Source: Mucilaginibacter_A sp041088075
Lineage (GTDB): Bacteria > Bacteroidota > Bacteroidia > Sphingobacteriales > Sphingobacteriaceae
Length of the DNA stretch: 64,000 nt
Direction of reading: 5' to 3'
NCBI RefSeq assembly: GCF_041088075.1
Contig: NZ_JBGCVY010000027.1
Coordinates: 45,834-109,833, forward strand
Positions 1-8,811 of this stretch are shown one piece after another. The stretch's first letter is position 1; the number at the start of each line of letters is the position of its first letter. Under the pieces are notes generated by a model that made no database searches, had not been told where the DNA came from, and saw nothing but the letters and a program-made list of their open reading frames with translations. The translations under genes were made by a program, and so were the position numbers.

Positions 1-1
1 C

Positions 2-3000
2 GATTTGTACAATGCCGTGCAGCAAAACAATGAAAATACCGGCGGTGCTTACATCGAAAAAGGGCCGAACGCTTACTATATCCGCACCGAAGGCATGGCC
101 TCCACTTTAGAAGACCTGCGGAACATGCCGGTAAAAAACATCCGCGGGCTTCCGTTACGCTTAGGCGAAGTAGCCAACGTGCGCGAAGGAGATGCTTTGC
201 GTTTTGGTGCGATGTACAACGACCATTACGGTGAAGTTGCCGGTGCCGTTGTATTGATGCTGAAAGGCGCCAACGCCATGCAGGTGGTAAAAGATGTAAA
301 GCTGCGGGTAGAAGAAATCAAAAAACGCCTGCCCGAAGGCGTAACCATTGTGCCTTATTACGAACGCAGCAAAATGGTGGGCAATTCCATCTCCACCGTT
401 AAAAAAAACCTGATCGAAGGCGCATTGATCGTCATTTTTGTGCTGGTTATTTTTCTCGGAAACCTACGTTCGGGTCTCGTAGTTGCTTCCGTGATCCCGC
501 TTTCGATGCTGTTTGCGCTCATCATCATGAACTTGTTTGGCGTTTCGGCCAACCTGATGAGTTTGGGCGCATTGGATTTTGGGTTGATTGTAGATGGCGC
601 CGTGATTATTGTAGAAGGCGTGATGCATCATTTACGGGATAAAATTAAGGCAAATAACCGCGGCGATTTTTCCCAGGAGGAAATAAACGAAGAAGTTAAA
701 ACTTCGGCTTCACGGCTGATGAACGCGGCCATTTTCGGGCAGGTGATTATCCTCATTGTTTACCTTCCTATTTTAAGTTTGCAAGGGATTGAAGGCAAAA
801 TGTTCAGGCCGATGGCAGAAACCGTTGCCTTTGCACTCGTTGGCGCGTTCCTGCTTTCCATCACTTATGTGCCGATGATGACGGCCTTGACCATCAGTAA
901 AAAAGCAGAACAAAAAACCAATTTTTCGGATAAGCTGATGGCTTTCGTCCACAAATATTATTCGCCATTATTAGAAAAAGCTTTAAAACATGCCAAAATA
1001 GTTATGCTGATAGCTGTTGCGCTGTTTGCCGCTGCTTTTTTTATTTTCCGGTCTTTGGGCGGAGAATTTATTCCGCAACTGGAAGAAGGGGATTTTGCCC
1101 TCGATGCCCGTTTTCTGCCCGGCACCTCTTTAACACAAACCATCAAAGGGATGCAAATGGCTTGTGATGAACTGAAAAAATTCCCGGAAGTAGAACAGGT
1201 AACCTGCCGGATCGGTTCCGCAGAAATCCCAACCGACCCAATGTCGTTGGAACAATGTGATGTTTTTATCATCCTGAAAGATAAATCACAGTGGAAAACG
1301 GCGCATGATTACGCTGGTCTGGAAGATGCTTTTGGCAAAGCGCTTGCCCAAATCCCCGGTTTAAATGTTGGTTTTGAGTATCCCGTGCAAATGCGTTTTA
1401 ACGAGCTGATATCCGGTGCAAAGCAGGATGTGGTTGTTAAAATATTTGGCGACGATTTGCAGCAATTGTCCAGCCTGGCCGGAAAAGTAAGCAGCTTGGC
1501 CGGCAAGGTAAAAGGCGCGGCAGATATTTATACCGAAAAAATAACCGGCCTGCCGCAATTGGTGGTGCATTATAACCGTGCTGCTTTGGCGCAATACAAC
1601 CTCAGCATTAACCAGGTAAACCATGTGGTGAATGCTGTTTTTGCAGGGGAAAAAGCAGGAAGTATTTACGAAGGCGAGCGGCAGTTTGATGTGATGCTGC
1701 GGATGGCCGACACGGCGCGTTCCAACTTTAACAATTTGGATCAGTTGCAGATCAATACGCCGAGCGGCGTGCAAATCCCTTTAAGCCAGGTGGCAACCAT
1801 TAGCATTAAAGACGGGCCAAACCAGATCCAGCGGGAAAACGGGCAAAGGCGCATTTCGGTTTCTTTTAACGTGCGCGGCCGCGATGTGCAAAGCGTGGTG
1901 AGCGACCTGCAGCAGCAGATCCAGCAAAAAGTTAAAATGCCCGCCGGATATTATGTAGATTATGGCGGCCAGTTTGAAAACCTGAAATCGGCCAAAAAAC
2001 GTTTGGCCATAGCTGTGCCGGCTTCGCTGTTGTTTATTTTAGTGCTGCTGTATTTTGCTTTTAACCAGGTAAAAGAAGCATTGCTTGTTTTTTCGGCGAT
2101 ACCTTTGGCGGCTATCGGCGGCGTTTTTGCTTTGTGGGCGCGCGGCATGTCTTTCAGTATTTCTGCGGGCGTTGGCTTTATTGCCTTATTTGGCGTAGCT
2201 GTTTTAAACGGCATTGTTTTGATCAGCGAGTTTAACCGTTTGCGTGCCGAAGGCGAAGAAGACACGGACGAATGCATCCGCAAAGGGACCAGTAACCGGC
2301 TTCGGCCTGTGCTGATGACTGCTACCGTAGCATCTTTGGGTTTCTTCCCGATGGCTATTTCTACCAGTGCCGGTGCCGAAGTGCAGCGTCCTTTGGCTAC
2401 CGTTGTTATCGGCGGCTTGATTACGGCTACCTTGCTGACGTTGGTTGTGCTGCCGGCTTTATACAAACTTTTTGCCGCGGTCAAATCTTCCAAAAATCAA
2501 CCTAAAGCTACCGTTGCCGCTGTTGTTTTGATTTTTCTTACGCTTCCTCTTCACGCACAGCAGCCGGTTGGAAAAGCGATCACCATAAATGATGCGGTAA
2601 AAGAAGCATGGGCCGGAAACGCTTATTTAAAAGCTGCACAAAACCGCACTTTGGCCGCCGGTGCAAATTTGGGCACGGCATACGAAGTGCCGAAAACGCA
2701 GTTGCAGTTTGACCAGGGGAGGATCAACAGCGCGAATACCGACAACCGCGTTTCGGTGCTGCAAAATTTCCCGCTGCCAGGTGTTTATCAGGCGCAGCAC
2801 AACTTTTTAAAGGCCGAAGCCGGTTTAACCGCTTTGCAGGAGGAAGCTTTGCGCAACGAGCTGGCTTACCAAGTGCGCGACGTTTACCTGCAAATGGCTA
2901 CCGATTTGGCGAAGCTGCAGTTGTTAAAAGTACAGGATTCGGTTTATACAGAAGTGATCCGGCTGGAAAAATTAAGGTTTGATTTGGGCGAGACTTCCCG

Positions 3001-3751
3001 CATCAACCTAACCAGTGCCGAAGCCAGGGCCGGAACGATCAGAAACCAGCGTTTGCAGCTTTTGTCAGAAATCAACATACTGCAAAGCCACTGGCAACTT
3101 CTGCTCGGCACCAAAATGCAGCTTTTGCCGGTTGACCAATCGCCTCCTGCGTGGCAACAAAATTTTTCTTCGGATTCTTTGGCCGCATTAGAAAACCCGG
3201 AAGTAAGGCAGGCCAAACAGCAGGTTACGGTCAGTGGTTTGCAGGTCAAAGTAAACCGTTCGCGCCAATTGCCCGAAATTACTTTAGGCTACAACAACCA
3301 AAGTTTTGTGGGGCCGGATATTCGTGACGGCAATGTTTTGTTATTGCGCAGCAACCGTTTTTCTTCTTATCTGGCTGGTGTTAACATTCCGCTTTTTCTG
3401 GGTTCTTACCGTTCGGCCGTTAAAGCTGCCACTTTGCAGCAAAAAGCGGCAACTTATACCTTAACGGCCAAACAAAACGAGTGGCTGGAACAATGGCGGC
3501 AGGCCGTAACGCGCTACAACCAGCAAATACAATCCATTAATTATTTTGAAACTTTGGCCTTAAACCAGGCAGCGGAACTGTTGCGAACGGCTACGCTGTC
3601 TTTTAAAAGCGGCGGCATCAGCTATATTGAATGGGTGAACCTGTACAACCAGGCCATACAAATCCAAAACGACCGGCTGGATGCCTTGCTGCAGTTAGAC
3701 CAAACCATCAACACCATCTGGTATTACCAGGCACAACCTCAAAAACCATGA
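2..3751 (+). CDS. cusA: CusA/CzcA-type heavy-metal RND pump fused to a TolC-like outer-membrane factor (5' partial)
   Basis: The reading frame is open from base 2, so the true start lies upstream; roughly the first 250 residues of the pump are missing. The first ~840 visible residues are an inner-membrane HME-RND transporter. The TM4 segment reads LDFGLIVDGAVIIVEG near residue 190-205, which carries the acidic residues of the proton relay typical of CzcA/CusA. After the last RND helix (around nt 2460) a hydrophobic, signal-like stretch ending LPLHAQ leads into a ~400-residue coiled-coil TolC/CusC-like domain (about nt 2570-3751). Pump and outer-membrane factor are thus one polypeptide, an arrangement known in Bacteroidota. 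The stop overlaps the start of the adaptor gene (ATGA). Expected role: export of Cu/Ag or Co/Zn/Cd; the metal cannot be told from sequence. Confidence 0.93.
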   Translation, partial: DLYNAVQQNNENTGGAYIEKGPNAYYIRTEGMASTLEDLRNMPVKNIRGLPLRLGEVANVREGDALRFGAMYNDHYGEVAGAVVLMLKGANAMQVVKDVKLRVEEIKKRLPEGVTIVPYYERSKMVGNSISTVKKNLIEGALIVIFVLVIFLGNLRSGLVVASVIPLSMLFALIIMNLFGVSANLMSLGALDFGLIVDGAVIIVEGVMHHLRDKIKANNRGDFSQEEINEEVKTSASRLMNAAIFGQVIILIVYLPILSLQGIEGKMFRPMAETVAFALVGAFLLSITYVPMMTALTISKKAEQKTNFSDKLMAFVHKYYSPLLEKALKHAKIVMLIAVALFAAAFFIFRSLGGEFIPQLEEGDFALDARFLPGTSLTQTIKGMQMACDELKKFPEVEQVTCRIGSAEIPTDPMSLEQCDVFIILKDKSQWKTAHDYAGLEDAFGKALAQIPGLNVGFEYPVQMRFNELISGAKQDVVVKIFGDDLQQLSSLAGKVSSLAGKVKGAADIYTEKITGLPQLVVHYNRAALAQYNLSINQVNHVVNAVFAGEKAGSIYEGERQFDVMLRMADTARSNFNNLDQLQINTPSGVQIPLSQVATISIKDGPNQIQRENGQRRISVSFNVRGRDVQSVVSDLQQQIQQKVKMPAGYYVDYGGQFENLKSAKKRLAIAVPASLLFILVLLYFAFNQVKEALLVFSAIPLAAIGGVFALWARGMSFSISAGVGFIALFGVAVLNGIVLISEFNRLRAEGEEDTDECIRKGTSNRLRPVLMTATVASLGFFPMAISTSAGAEVQRPLATVVIGGLITATLLTLVVLPALYKLFAAVKSSKNQPKATVAAVVLIFLTLPLHAQQPVGKAITINDAVKEAWAGNAYLKAAQNRTLAAGANLGTAYEVPKTQLQFDQGRINSANTDNRVSVLQNFPLPGVYQAQHNFLKAEAGLTALQEEALRNELAYQVRDVYLQMATDLAKLQLLKVQDSVYTEVIRLEKLRFDLGETSRINLTSAEARAGTIRNQRLQLLSEINILQSHWQLLLGTKMQLLPVDQSPPAWQQNFSSDSLAALENPEVRQAKQQVTVSGLQVKVNRSRQLPEITLGYNNQSFVGPDIRDGNVLLLRSNRFSSYLAGVNIPLFLGSYRSAVKAATLQQKAATYTLTAKQNEWLEQWRQAVTRYNQQIQSINYFETLALNQAAELLRTATLSFKSGGISYIEWVNLYNQAIQIQNDRLDALLQLDQTINTIWYYQAQPQKP

Positions 3752-4908
3752 AAATTAATTATATCATTATATTAACCCTGTTGCTTTTAGGTTGCGGAAA
3801 CAGCAGCGATAAAAAAGATCAATCCGAACCGCAGCAACAGCAGCCAAAGGAAAAAAACAACAGCATTGCGTTTGATTCGGCACAAATTAAAAACGGCGGA
3901 ATTGATACCGGCCGTTTATCCATGCACCCGTTATCGGGCTTTGTGCAAGTGAATGGACAAGTAGATGTACCGCCCGAAAACTTGATTTCGGTAAACGTAC
4001 CGCTGGGCGGGTTTTTAAAACAAACAGCGATGCTGCCCGGCGAACCGGTACACAAAGGACAAGTATTGGCCACGGTTGAAAACCAGGATTACATCACCAT
4101 TCAGCAGGATTACCTGACTTCAACCAGCCGCATGGTGTTTTTAAAGCAGGAAATGGTACGCCAGCGCGAACTGAGCCAACAGCAGGCCAGTCCGCTAAAA
4201 TTATACCAGCAATCGCAGGCAGACTACAACAGCGAGCAGGCGCAGGCGGCAGGTTTGGCGCAAAAATTAAGGATGCTCGGCATTAACCCACAGCGGTTGT
4301 CGGCCTCATCCATCAAACCCTATATTACCATTTTTTCGCCTATTTCGGGCTACATATCCAAAGTGGACGTGAACATCGGAAAATACATCAACCCAAACGA
4401 TGAACTGATGCAATTAGTAAATACAAGCGACATCCACGCCGCTTTAACCGTTTTTGAACAGGACATCTCCAAAATAAAAATCGGCAACAAAGTAAAAATA
4501 ACACTGCCAAGTATTCCGGGCCAAACTTTTCCCGGAAAAATAATTTTGATCGGCAGGATGCTGGACAGTTCGCGAAGCGTAATGGTGCATTGCCATTTCC
4601 TGAAAACCGATCCGCGCCTGTTGCCCAATATGTTTTTACAGGCATCCATCGAAACCAAACCTCAAAATACGATGGCCGTTCCGGATGGCGCTTTAATTAA
4701 TTTTGGCGGAAAGCCTTTTATTTTTGCCGCCAAGCCTCAGCCTAAAAACGCAATGCTTTTCAGCATGATCCCTGTTGAGATTGGTATCCAGGAAAATGGC
4801 TGGAACGAGATCAGGCTCAAAAAACCGGAACTGGCCAACCAATTGTTTGTGCTGAAAGGCGCATTTTCTATTTTATCGGCGATGAAAAACACGGGCGAAG
4901 AAGATTAA
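3748..4908 (+). CDS. cusB: RND efflux periplasmic adaptor, CusB-like lipoprotein
   Basis: Membrane-fusion protein that would link the RND pump to the outer-membrane channel and deliver metal. The 386-residue protein starts MKINYIIILTLLLLGCG, a lipoprotein signal with a cysteine near residue 16. A poly-Gln/Lys linker follows, then the lipoyl/barrel-sandwich region (VNVPLGGFLKQTAMLPGEPVHKGQVL), a helical hairpin, and the second half of the lipoyl domain (ISPISGYISKVDVNIGKYI-like, about residues 195-215), then beta-barrel and membrane-proximal domains. An in-frame extension upstream to 3631 exists but lies inside the pump gene; the lipoprotein signal decides for 3748. The 4-bp ATGA overlap indicates translational coupling. 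No HMA or Met-rich metal-binding tail is visible. Confidence 0.92.
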   Translation: MKINYIIILTLLLLGCGNSSDKKDQSEPQQQQPKEKNNSIAFDSAQIKNGGIDTGRLSMHPLSGFVQVNGQVDVPPENLISVNVPLGGFLKQTAMLPGEPVHKGQVLATVENQDYITIQQDYLTSTSRMVFLKQEMVRQRELSQQQASPLKLYQQSQADYNSEQAQAAGLAQKLRMLGINPQRLSASSIKPYITIFSPISGYISKVDVNIGKYINPNDELMQLVNTSDIHAALTVFEQDISKIKIGNKVKITLPSIPGQTFPGKIILIGRMLDSSRSVMVHCHFLKTDPRLLPNMFLQASIETKPQNTMAVPDGALINFGGKPFIFAAKPQPKNAMLFSMIPVEIGIQENGWNEIRLKKPELANQLFVLKGAFSILSAMKNTGEED

Positions 4909-5330
4909 TTTTTTTGAAACAGAGTTTGAAATACGGTGGATTTTTGTTCAAATCTTTAGAAGCTGTTTAAATTTGATTCAGAGAATATATTTTGGAAGAA
5001 ATTCATTGCCGTTGGCTTCAGCCAACGGTTGCATAAATTAGAAAGCAGGCTTTAGCCGAATATAAGATATTTTTTTTGGCTAAAGCCTTTTAACGCCCGC
5101 TATTGTTCCGTTGGCTAAAGCCAACGGCAATTAAAATATATATTCAAATCCGTTTTTAAACAAATCCTTACATATTTTTAGAACTGATCACCATGCTTCT
5201 TTTACCCCTATAAAATTGATCTTGATTTTATACCGATAAAAGAAGCATCAAAAATAAACCAAACAAATTTTTAAAGTTATCATTGACAAACTGTGCGGGA
5301 CAAACAATCCCTTTTTTTAAATGAACAATA
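4909..5330. repeat. Gene-free stretch built of dispersed hairpin repeats
   Basis: No gene is visible. A composite element spans about 4961-5166: its ends read GCTGTTTAAATTTGATTC (left) and, inverted, an equivalent TTCAAATCCG...TTTAAACA (right). Inside are REP-like hairpins: CCGTTGGCTTCAGCCAACGG at 5009-5028, preceded by ATTCATTGCC; the inverted pair GGCTTTAGCC (5049-5058) and GGCTAAAGCC (5078-5087); and CCGTTGGCTAAAGCCAACGG at 5108-5127. Then comes the family-A stem-loop at 5193-5248, listed separately. Confidence 0.75.
5193..5248. repeat. Family-A paired element (56 bp near-palindrome)
   Basis: ATGCTTCTTTTA at 5193-5204 faces TAAAAGAAGCAT at 5237-5248. The arms continue inward as CCCCTATAAAATTGAT and its near-complement with almost no loop, so the whole unit can fold into a stem of about 27 bp. 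This is the shortest paired copy in the window. Confidence 0.85.
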
Positions 5331-5837
5331 ATGGACGACGTAAAAACTAAAGCAGAAACCAAGGCAGAGCGCGAATATGTGATCCAAAAAGTACAGCCTG
5401 CTTTGCTGGGTTTGATGGATGGTTCTGTTTCTACCCTGGCGCCGATTTTTGCAACAGCAGGTTTAACCGGGCGGCCGATCGAAGCTTTTTATGTTGGCCT
5501 GGCGGCATCATTGGGCGCAGGCATCAGCATGGGGCTTGCAGAAGCACTGTCTGACGACGGAACGGTTACCGGCCGGGGCGCACCAATAACACGCGGTGCC
5601 ATTACGGCTTTTTCTACGGCTTTTGGTGGTATGCTGCACACCTTGCCGTTTTTAATCGGCAACCTGCAAACGGCTTTGCACCTGGCTTATATGGTGGTGG
5701 TGGTAGAACTGCTGATCATTGCATTTATCAGGTATCGGTTTATGAAAACGCCCTTGGTTTCCACCATTTTGCAGGTAATTGTAGGCGGCGGGATTGTGTT
5801 TGTGATCGGGATATTTTTAGGGAAAATAGGCGCTTAA
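5331..5837 (+). CDS. VIT1/CCC1-family iron/manganese transporter
   Basis: A 168-residue membrane protein of the VIT family, which moves Fe2+ or Mn2+ out of the cytoplasm in bacteria. The N-terminal signature VQPALLGLMDGSVSTLAPIFA (about residues 22-42), with its conserved Gly-Asp-Gly, matches the family. About four to five hydrophobic helices follow, including GLAASLGAGISMGLAEALSDDG. It lacks the ferritin-like domain found in MbfA relatives. The start at 5331 (ATG) is followed by a Lys/Glu-rich cytosolic head. It stands alone between repeat-filled gaps, so an operon with the metal pump upstream is unlikely. Confidence 0.85.
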   Translation: MDDVKTKAETKAEREYVIQKVQPALLGLMDGSVSTLAPIFATAGLTGRPIEAFYVGLAASLGAGISMGLAEALSDDGTVTGRGAPITRGAITAFSTAFGGMLHTLPFLIGNLQTALHLAYMVVVVELLIIAFIRYRFMKTPLVSTILQVIVGGGIVFVIGIFLGKIGA

Positions 5838-5861
5838 CCCATTTTTAATCCAAAACCACCG

Positions 5862-5891
5862 ATACTGTTTTTACCGGCATAAAAACAGTAT
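5862..5891. repeat. Family-A palindrome, ATACTG variant
   Basis: Two 12-nt arms, ATACTGTTTTTA and TAAAAACAGTAT, are exact inverted copies around a 6-nt CCGGCA loop. It sits 25 nt after the VIT-family gene and could act as a terminator stem, though no U-tract beyond the arm's own T-run is present. Confidence 0.8.
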
Positions 5892-6130
5892 TGGCTATTC
5901 GGCTTAAAGCAAACAGATCCTGTTTTTACTGAAAAGATTACACCTTCCCATACTTCTTTTACCGGTATAATTTCAGTTTCTTTTCGGAACTTAATTTTTT
6001 GCGGTAGCGTATAACCGCCAAAAAATCCACAGGTTTTTATTGAAAAATAACGAACGACAGGTGGTCAATTAATTTTATGCGAAGCTGTTTAAACTTAATT
6101 CCGGATGCTTCTTTTATGGCATAAAATTAA

Positions 6131-6241
6131 GGACACACCCCTTGCCCCTCTCGAGAGGGGAACCTGTAAACGTCGCCTTTCCAAACGTTAGAAAGGTAGC
6201 AAGCTATGCTTCCCCTCTCGAGAGGGGTCAGGGGTGTGTCC
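6131..6241. repeat. ACACCCC/CTCGAGAG box, copy 1
   Basis: The ends GGACACACCCCTTGCCCC and its inverted counterpart ending GGGGTGTGTCC flank two CCCCTCTCGAGAGGGG palindromes and a centre with CAAACGTTAGAAAGGTAGCAA. A second copy lies at 15978-16086. The minus-strand open frame through it (TPLTPLERG...) is a translation of the repeat, not a gene. Confidence 0.8.
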
Positions 6242-6295
6242 TTGATAAACTGTAAATGAAGGATGTAATGAAATAATAAAAGTTTAAACAAGTTT

Positions 6296-6333
6296 GCCGA
6301 TACTGTTTTTACCGGCATAAAAACAGTATCGGC
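6296..6333. repeat. Family-A palindrome, ATACTG variant, 38 bp
   Basis: GCCGATACTGTTTTTA at 6296-6311 and its exact inverted copy at 6318-6333 enclose a 6-nt CCGGCA loop. The same 16-nt arms with an equal loop length recur at 7478-7515. Confidence 0.85.
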
Positions 6334-6492
6334 AAGATCACTTCAGCCTAAACAAAAACCTTGAAAACTGTTTTGATTTGATTTAAAGAATGTATGATGA
6401 AAGAAATTCATTGCCGTCCCGTTGACAGGACGGTTGCATAAATTAGAAAGCAGGTAGAAATTGCTAATCTCCGGTTAGCGGAAAACAAATAT

Positions 6493-7449
6493 TTATTTCT
6501 TGTATAAATAAAATGCGGCAGAATCTCCTTTGCAATGGATATTAAGCTGCTCGGCCTCATGCGCATAAGCTTTTAATTCGTCCAAATCAAACATTTTTTC
6601 AGCATCAATCAGTTTAAAATCGTCCTTTTCAGAGAACAAGGGTATATCTTTTTTATATAACTCACTCCCCCAAAACTGAAAACCTGTAGAATCAAATACC
6701 GTGTGCCTGATTTCAAAACCGGAACTTTCGGCCAGAATTTGCATGCTCTTTAACGAATGTAAAAAGAAATGCCTCGGCGCATCCAACTGAACCCAGTCCT
6801 CCTGATAAAGCTTCCAGGCCTCTCCAATCAGCGGGATCCTAATCATCAGGCAGCCATCATCCTTTAGTAAATTACGGCAGTCAGTTAAAGCGTCTTTTTG
6901 CTGGTCCATGTGTTCTAAAACATGGTGCATCATGATCAAATCATAAAACCGGGGCTTTAATTCTGCAAGGTCTTTCTTCCTCACTTTTACACCATGCCCA
7001 TGGTCATATTTGTGCGGGATGAATTTATCCACCCCTTCCACATTTTCAAATCCCTGGTTAAACAACTGGCAAATCAACAAACCTTTTCCACAGCCAACAT
7101 CTAAAATCCTGTCGTTTATGCCTGTGTTTATTGGTTTTAAATAAGTAAGCGGATAAACATTTTTTTTGTATTTTTTTTGTAGCCTGATGCTTTTAAACAA
7201 CCGCTTCATTAGCGGTAGTTTTTTTAAAACAGGTATTTTCTGTGCATAAGCGTAATAATACGGAGGATAATACTTTGTTATGTTTTCAGGCAATTCTGCT
7301 ATCTGCAAACAACCGCAAAAAGAACATTGCTGATAGCGGAACTCATCTTTGAACCCAAACATCCTTTCTTTCAGCGTATATTCCTTTGAAAAAGGTGAAT
7401 TGCAAATTCTGCAATTTTCGGCGGTATATGCTTTTTTTTCCGGGACCAT
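6493..7449 (-). CDS. Class I SAM-dependent methyltransferase with N-terminal zinc-finger-like motif
   Basis: A 318-residue protein. Two CxxC pairs near the N terminus (Cys13/Cys16 and Cys42/Cys45) suggest a zinc-binding head, as in the C-methyltransferase and glycan-modifying group. The Rossmann core follows with motif I ILDVGCGKG (Asp117), an acidic residue after the next strand (VEGVDKF) and a post-motif LIMMHHVLEHM typical of Methyltransf_11/23 enzymes. The substrate cannot be assigned; such proteins commonly modify sugars or small molecules. It is monocistronic, facing away from the VIT gene and separated from ychF by a family-A palindrome. Confidence 0.8.
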   Translation of the reverse strand: MVPEKKAYTAENCRICNSPFSKEYTLKERMFGFKDEFRYQQCSFCGCLQIAELPENITKYYPPYYYAYAQKIPVLKKLPLMKRLFKSIRLQKKYKKNVYPLTYLKPINTGINDRILDVGCGKGLLICQLFNQGFENVEGVDKFIPHKYDHGHGVKVRKKDLAELKPRFYDLIMMHHVLEHMDQQKDALTDCRNLLKDDGCLMIRIPLIGEAWKLYQEDWVQLDAPRHFFLHSLKSMQILAESSGFEIRHTVFDSTGFQFWGSELYKKDIPLFSEKDDFKLIDAEKMFDLDELKAYAHEAEQLNIHCKGDSAAFYLYKK

Positions 7450-7477
7450 TCAAAATGTATTTATAAAATTATTTTAT

Positions 7478-7515
7478 GCCGATACTGTTTTTATCGGCAT
7501 AAAAACAGTATCGGC
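7478..7515. repeat. Family-A palindrome, ATACTG variant, 38 bp (copy 2)
   Basis: The arms GCCGATACTGTTTTTA and their exact inverted copy enclose a TCGGCA loop. It lies between the 3' end of ychF (7543) and the start of the methyltransferase (7449), both on the minus strand, where it could terminate the ychF transcript. Confidence 0.85.
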
Positions 7516-7542
7516 AAAATCACTTCTACCTGAACAAAAACC

Positions 7543-8640
7543 TTACACATTAAATCGGAAGTGCATAATATCGCCGTCTTGCACGATGTAAGTTTTGCCT
7601 TCCACGCTTAGTTTTCCGGCTTCTTTGCAGGCCGCTTCTGATCCTAATTTTACAAAGTCTTCGTACTTGATCACTTCGGCACGGATAAAACCTTTTTCAA
7701 AATCGGTATGGATGACGCCTGCGGCTTGTGGTGCGGTAAAACCTTGCGTGATCGTCCAGGCCCGAACTTCCTGAACGCCGGCCGTAAAATAAGTGGCCAG
7801 TTTCAGCAAACGGTAAGCGGCTTTGATCATCAAATTAACGCCGGAAGTTGTTAAGCCGAGATCTTCCAGGAACATCTGGCGTTCGTCGTAGCTTTCCAAC
7901 TGCGCAATCTCTGATTCTATTTGTGCCGAAATCACCAGCACTTCGGCATTTTCTTCGGCCACGGCTGCTTTCACTTTTTCTACATAAGCGTTGCCTTTGG
8001 TTACAGAAGCTTCATCCACGTTGCAAACATACAGCACCGGTTTCAGCGTCAGCAAAAACAAATCTTCCACATATTCCAAATCTTCCGGGGCAACCTGCGC
8101 CGTCCGTGCCGATTTTCCTGCCTGCAAATGCTGTTTAAAAACGCCTAAAACTTCAAAAGCTTTTTTGGCTTCTTTGTCGCCGGTTTTGGCCGCGCGTTCT
8201 ACTTTTTGCAGTTTTTTGTCAATGGATTCCAAATCCTTCAACTGCAGTTCGGTATCAATAATTTCTTTATCACGGATCGGGTCAACAGAACCATCCACAT
8301 GGATCACGTTGTCATCATCAAAACAACGCAGCACATGGATAATGGCATTGGTGGCTCGGATATTCCCCAAAAACTGGTTGCCCAAACCTTCGCCTTTGCT
8401 GGCGCCTTTTACCAGTCCGGCAATGTCAACTATTTCGATCACGTTTGGCACAACACGCTGCGGGTTAACCAGTTCTGCTAATTTGGTGATCCGCTCGTCC
8501 GGCACCGTAATTACGCCAACGTTTGGTTCGATGGTGCAAAAAGGAAAATTGGCTGCCTGTGCCTTGGCGTTGGACAAACAGTTGAACAACGTTGATTTCC
8601 CGACGTTGGGCAATCCTACAATCCCGCATTGTAACCCCAT
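7543..8640 (-). CDS. ychF: Redox-regulated/ribosome-binding ATPase YchF (OLA1 family)
   Basis: A 365-residue Obg-related P-loop ATPase that binds the ribosome. It begins MGLQCGIVGLPNVGKSTLF with the G1 loop GLPNVGKS at residues 9-16. G3 is DIAGLVKGASKGEGLG, and the G4 position has the NVDE-type sequence that gives ATP rather than GTP preference. The C-terminal TGS domain ends GKTYIVQDGDIMHFRFNV, the near-invariant family terminus. Upstream in-frame sequence to 8721 is open, but family alignment places the start at 8640. A TAAAAACAGCAT copy lies 23 nt upstream of the start (8663-8674). Confidence 0.96.
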   Translation of the reverse strand: MGLQCGIVGLPNVGKSTLFNCLSNAKAQAANFPFCTIEPNVGVITVPDERITKLAELVNPQRVVPNVIEIVDIAGLVKGASKGEGLGNQFLGNIRATNAIIHVLRCFDDDNVIHVDGSVDPIRDKEIIDTELQLKDLESIDKKLQKVERAAKTGDKEAKKAFEVLGVFKQHLQAGKSARTAQVAPEDLEYVEDLFLLTLKPVLYVCNVDEASVTKGNAYVEKVKAAVAEENAEVLVISAQIESEIAQLESYDERQMFLEDLGLTTSGVNLMIKAAYRLLKLATYFTAGVQEVRAWTITQGFTAPQAAGVIHTDFEKGFIRAEVIKYEDFVKLGSEAACKEAGKLSVEGKTYIVQDGDIMHFRFNV

Positions 8641-8718
8641 ATTTTTATTAATTTTTATCGTGTAAAAACAGCATGACAATACGTATAACCTATTTAACGG
8701 CTGCCCTGGAATTTGCGG

Positions 8719-8726
8719 CAAATATA
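8719..8726 (-). promoter_or_regulatory. Putative -7 element for ychF
   Basis: On the minus strand this reads TATATTTG, an exact match to the Bacteroidota -7 consensus TAnnTTTG, about 80 nt upstream of the ychF start. The TTTG at 8750-8753 is 23 nt away, longer than the usual 19, so the -33 assignment is weak. Confidence 0.4.
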
Positions 8727-8811
8727 GCAGTAAAACAGCCTCTTTAATTCAAAAAATTAAACGATTTTTGCCGACGGTTTCCGAAGGTCATCAAAATAAA
8801 AAAATATTACT

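Larger units (their letters stand above)
5838..6492. repeat. Gene-free 655-bp stretch carrying several repeat families
   Basis: No convincing gene. Contents in order: palindrome ATACTGTTTTTA/TAAAAACAGTAT (5862-5891); single arm ATACTTCTTTTACCGG (5950); single arm ATGCTTCTTTTATGG (6105); an ACACCCC/CTCGAGAG box (6131-6241); a 38-bp palindrome (6296-6333); and a REP-like hairpin CCGTCCCGTTGACAGGACGG (6414-6433) preceded by ATTCATTGCC. The strings GCTGTTTAAACTTAATT (near 6080) and GTTGCATAAATTAGAAAGCAGG (near 6433) also occur in the 4.9-5.3 kb gap. Confidence 0.75.

Noticed and set aside
6127..6318. Minus-strand open frame of 63 codons
   Set aside because: It is a translation of the ACACCCC/CTCGAGAG repeat (TPLTPLERG...); the same peptide appears from the second copy of the repeat.
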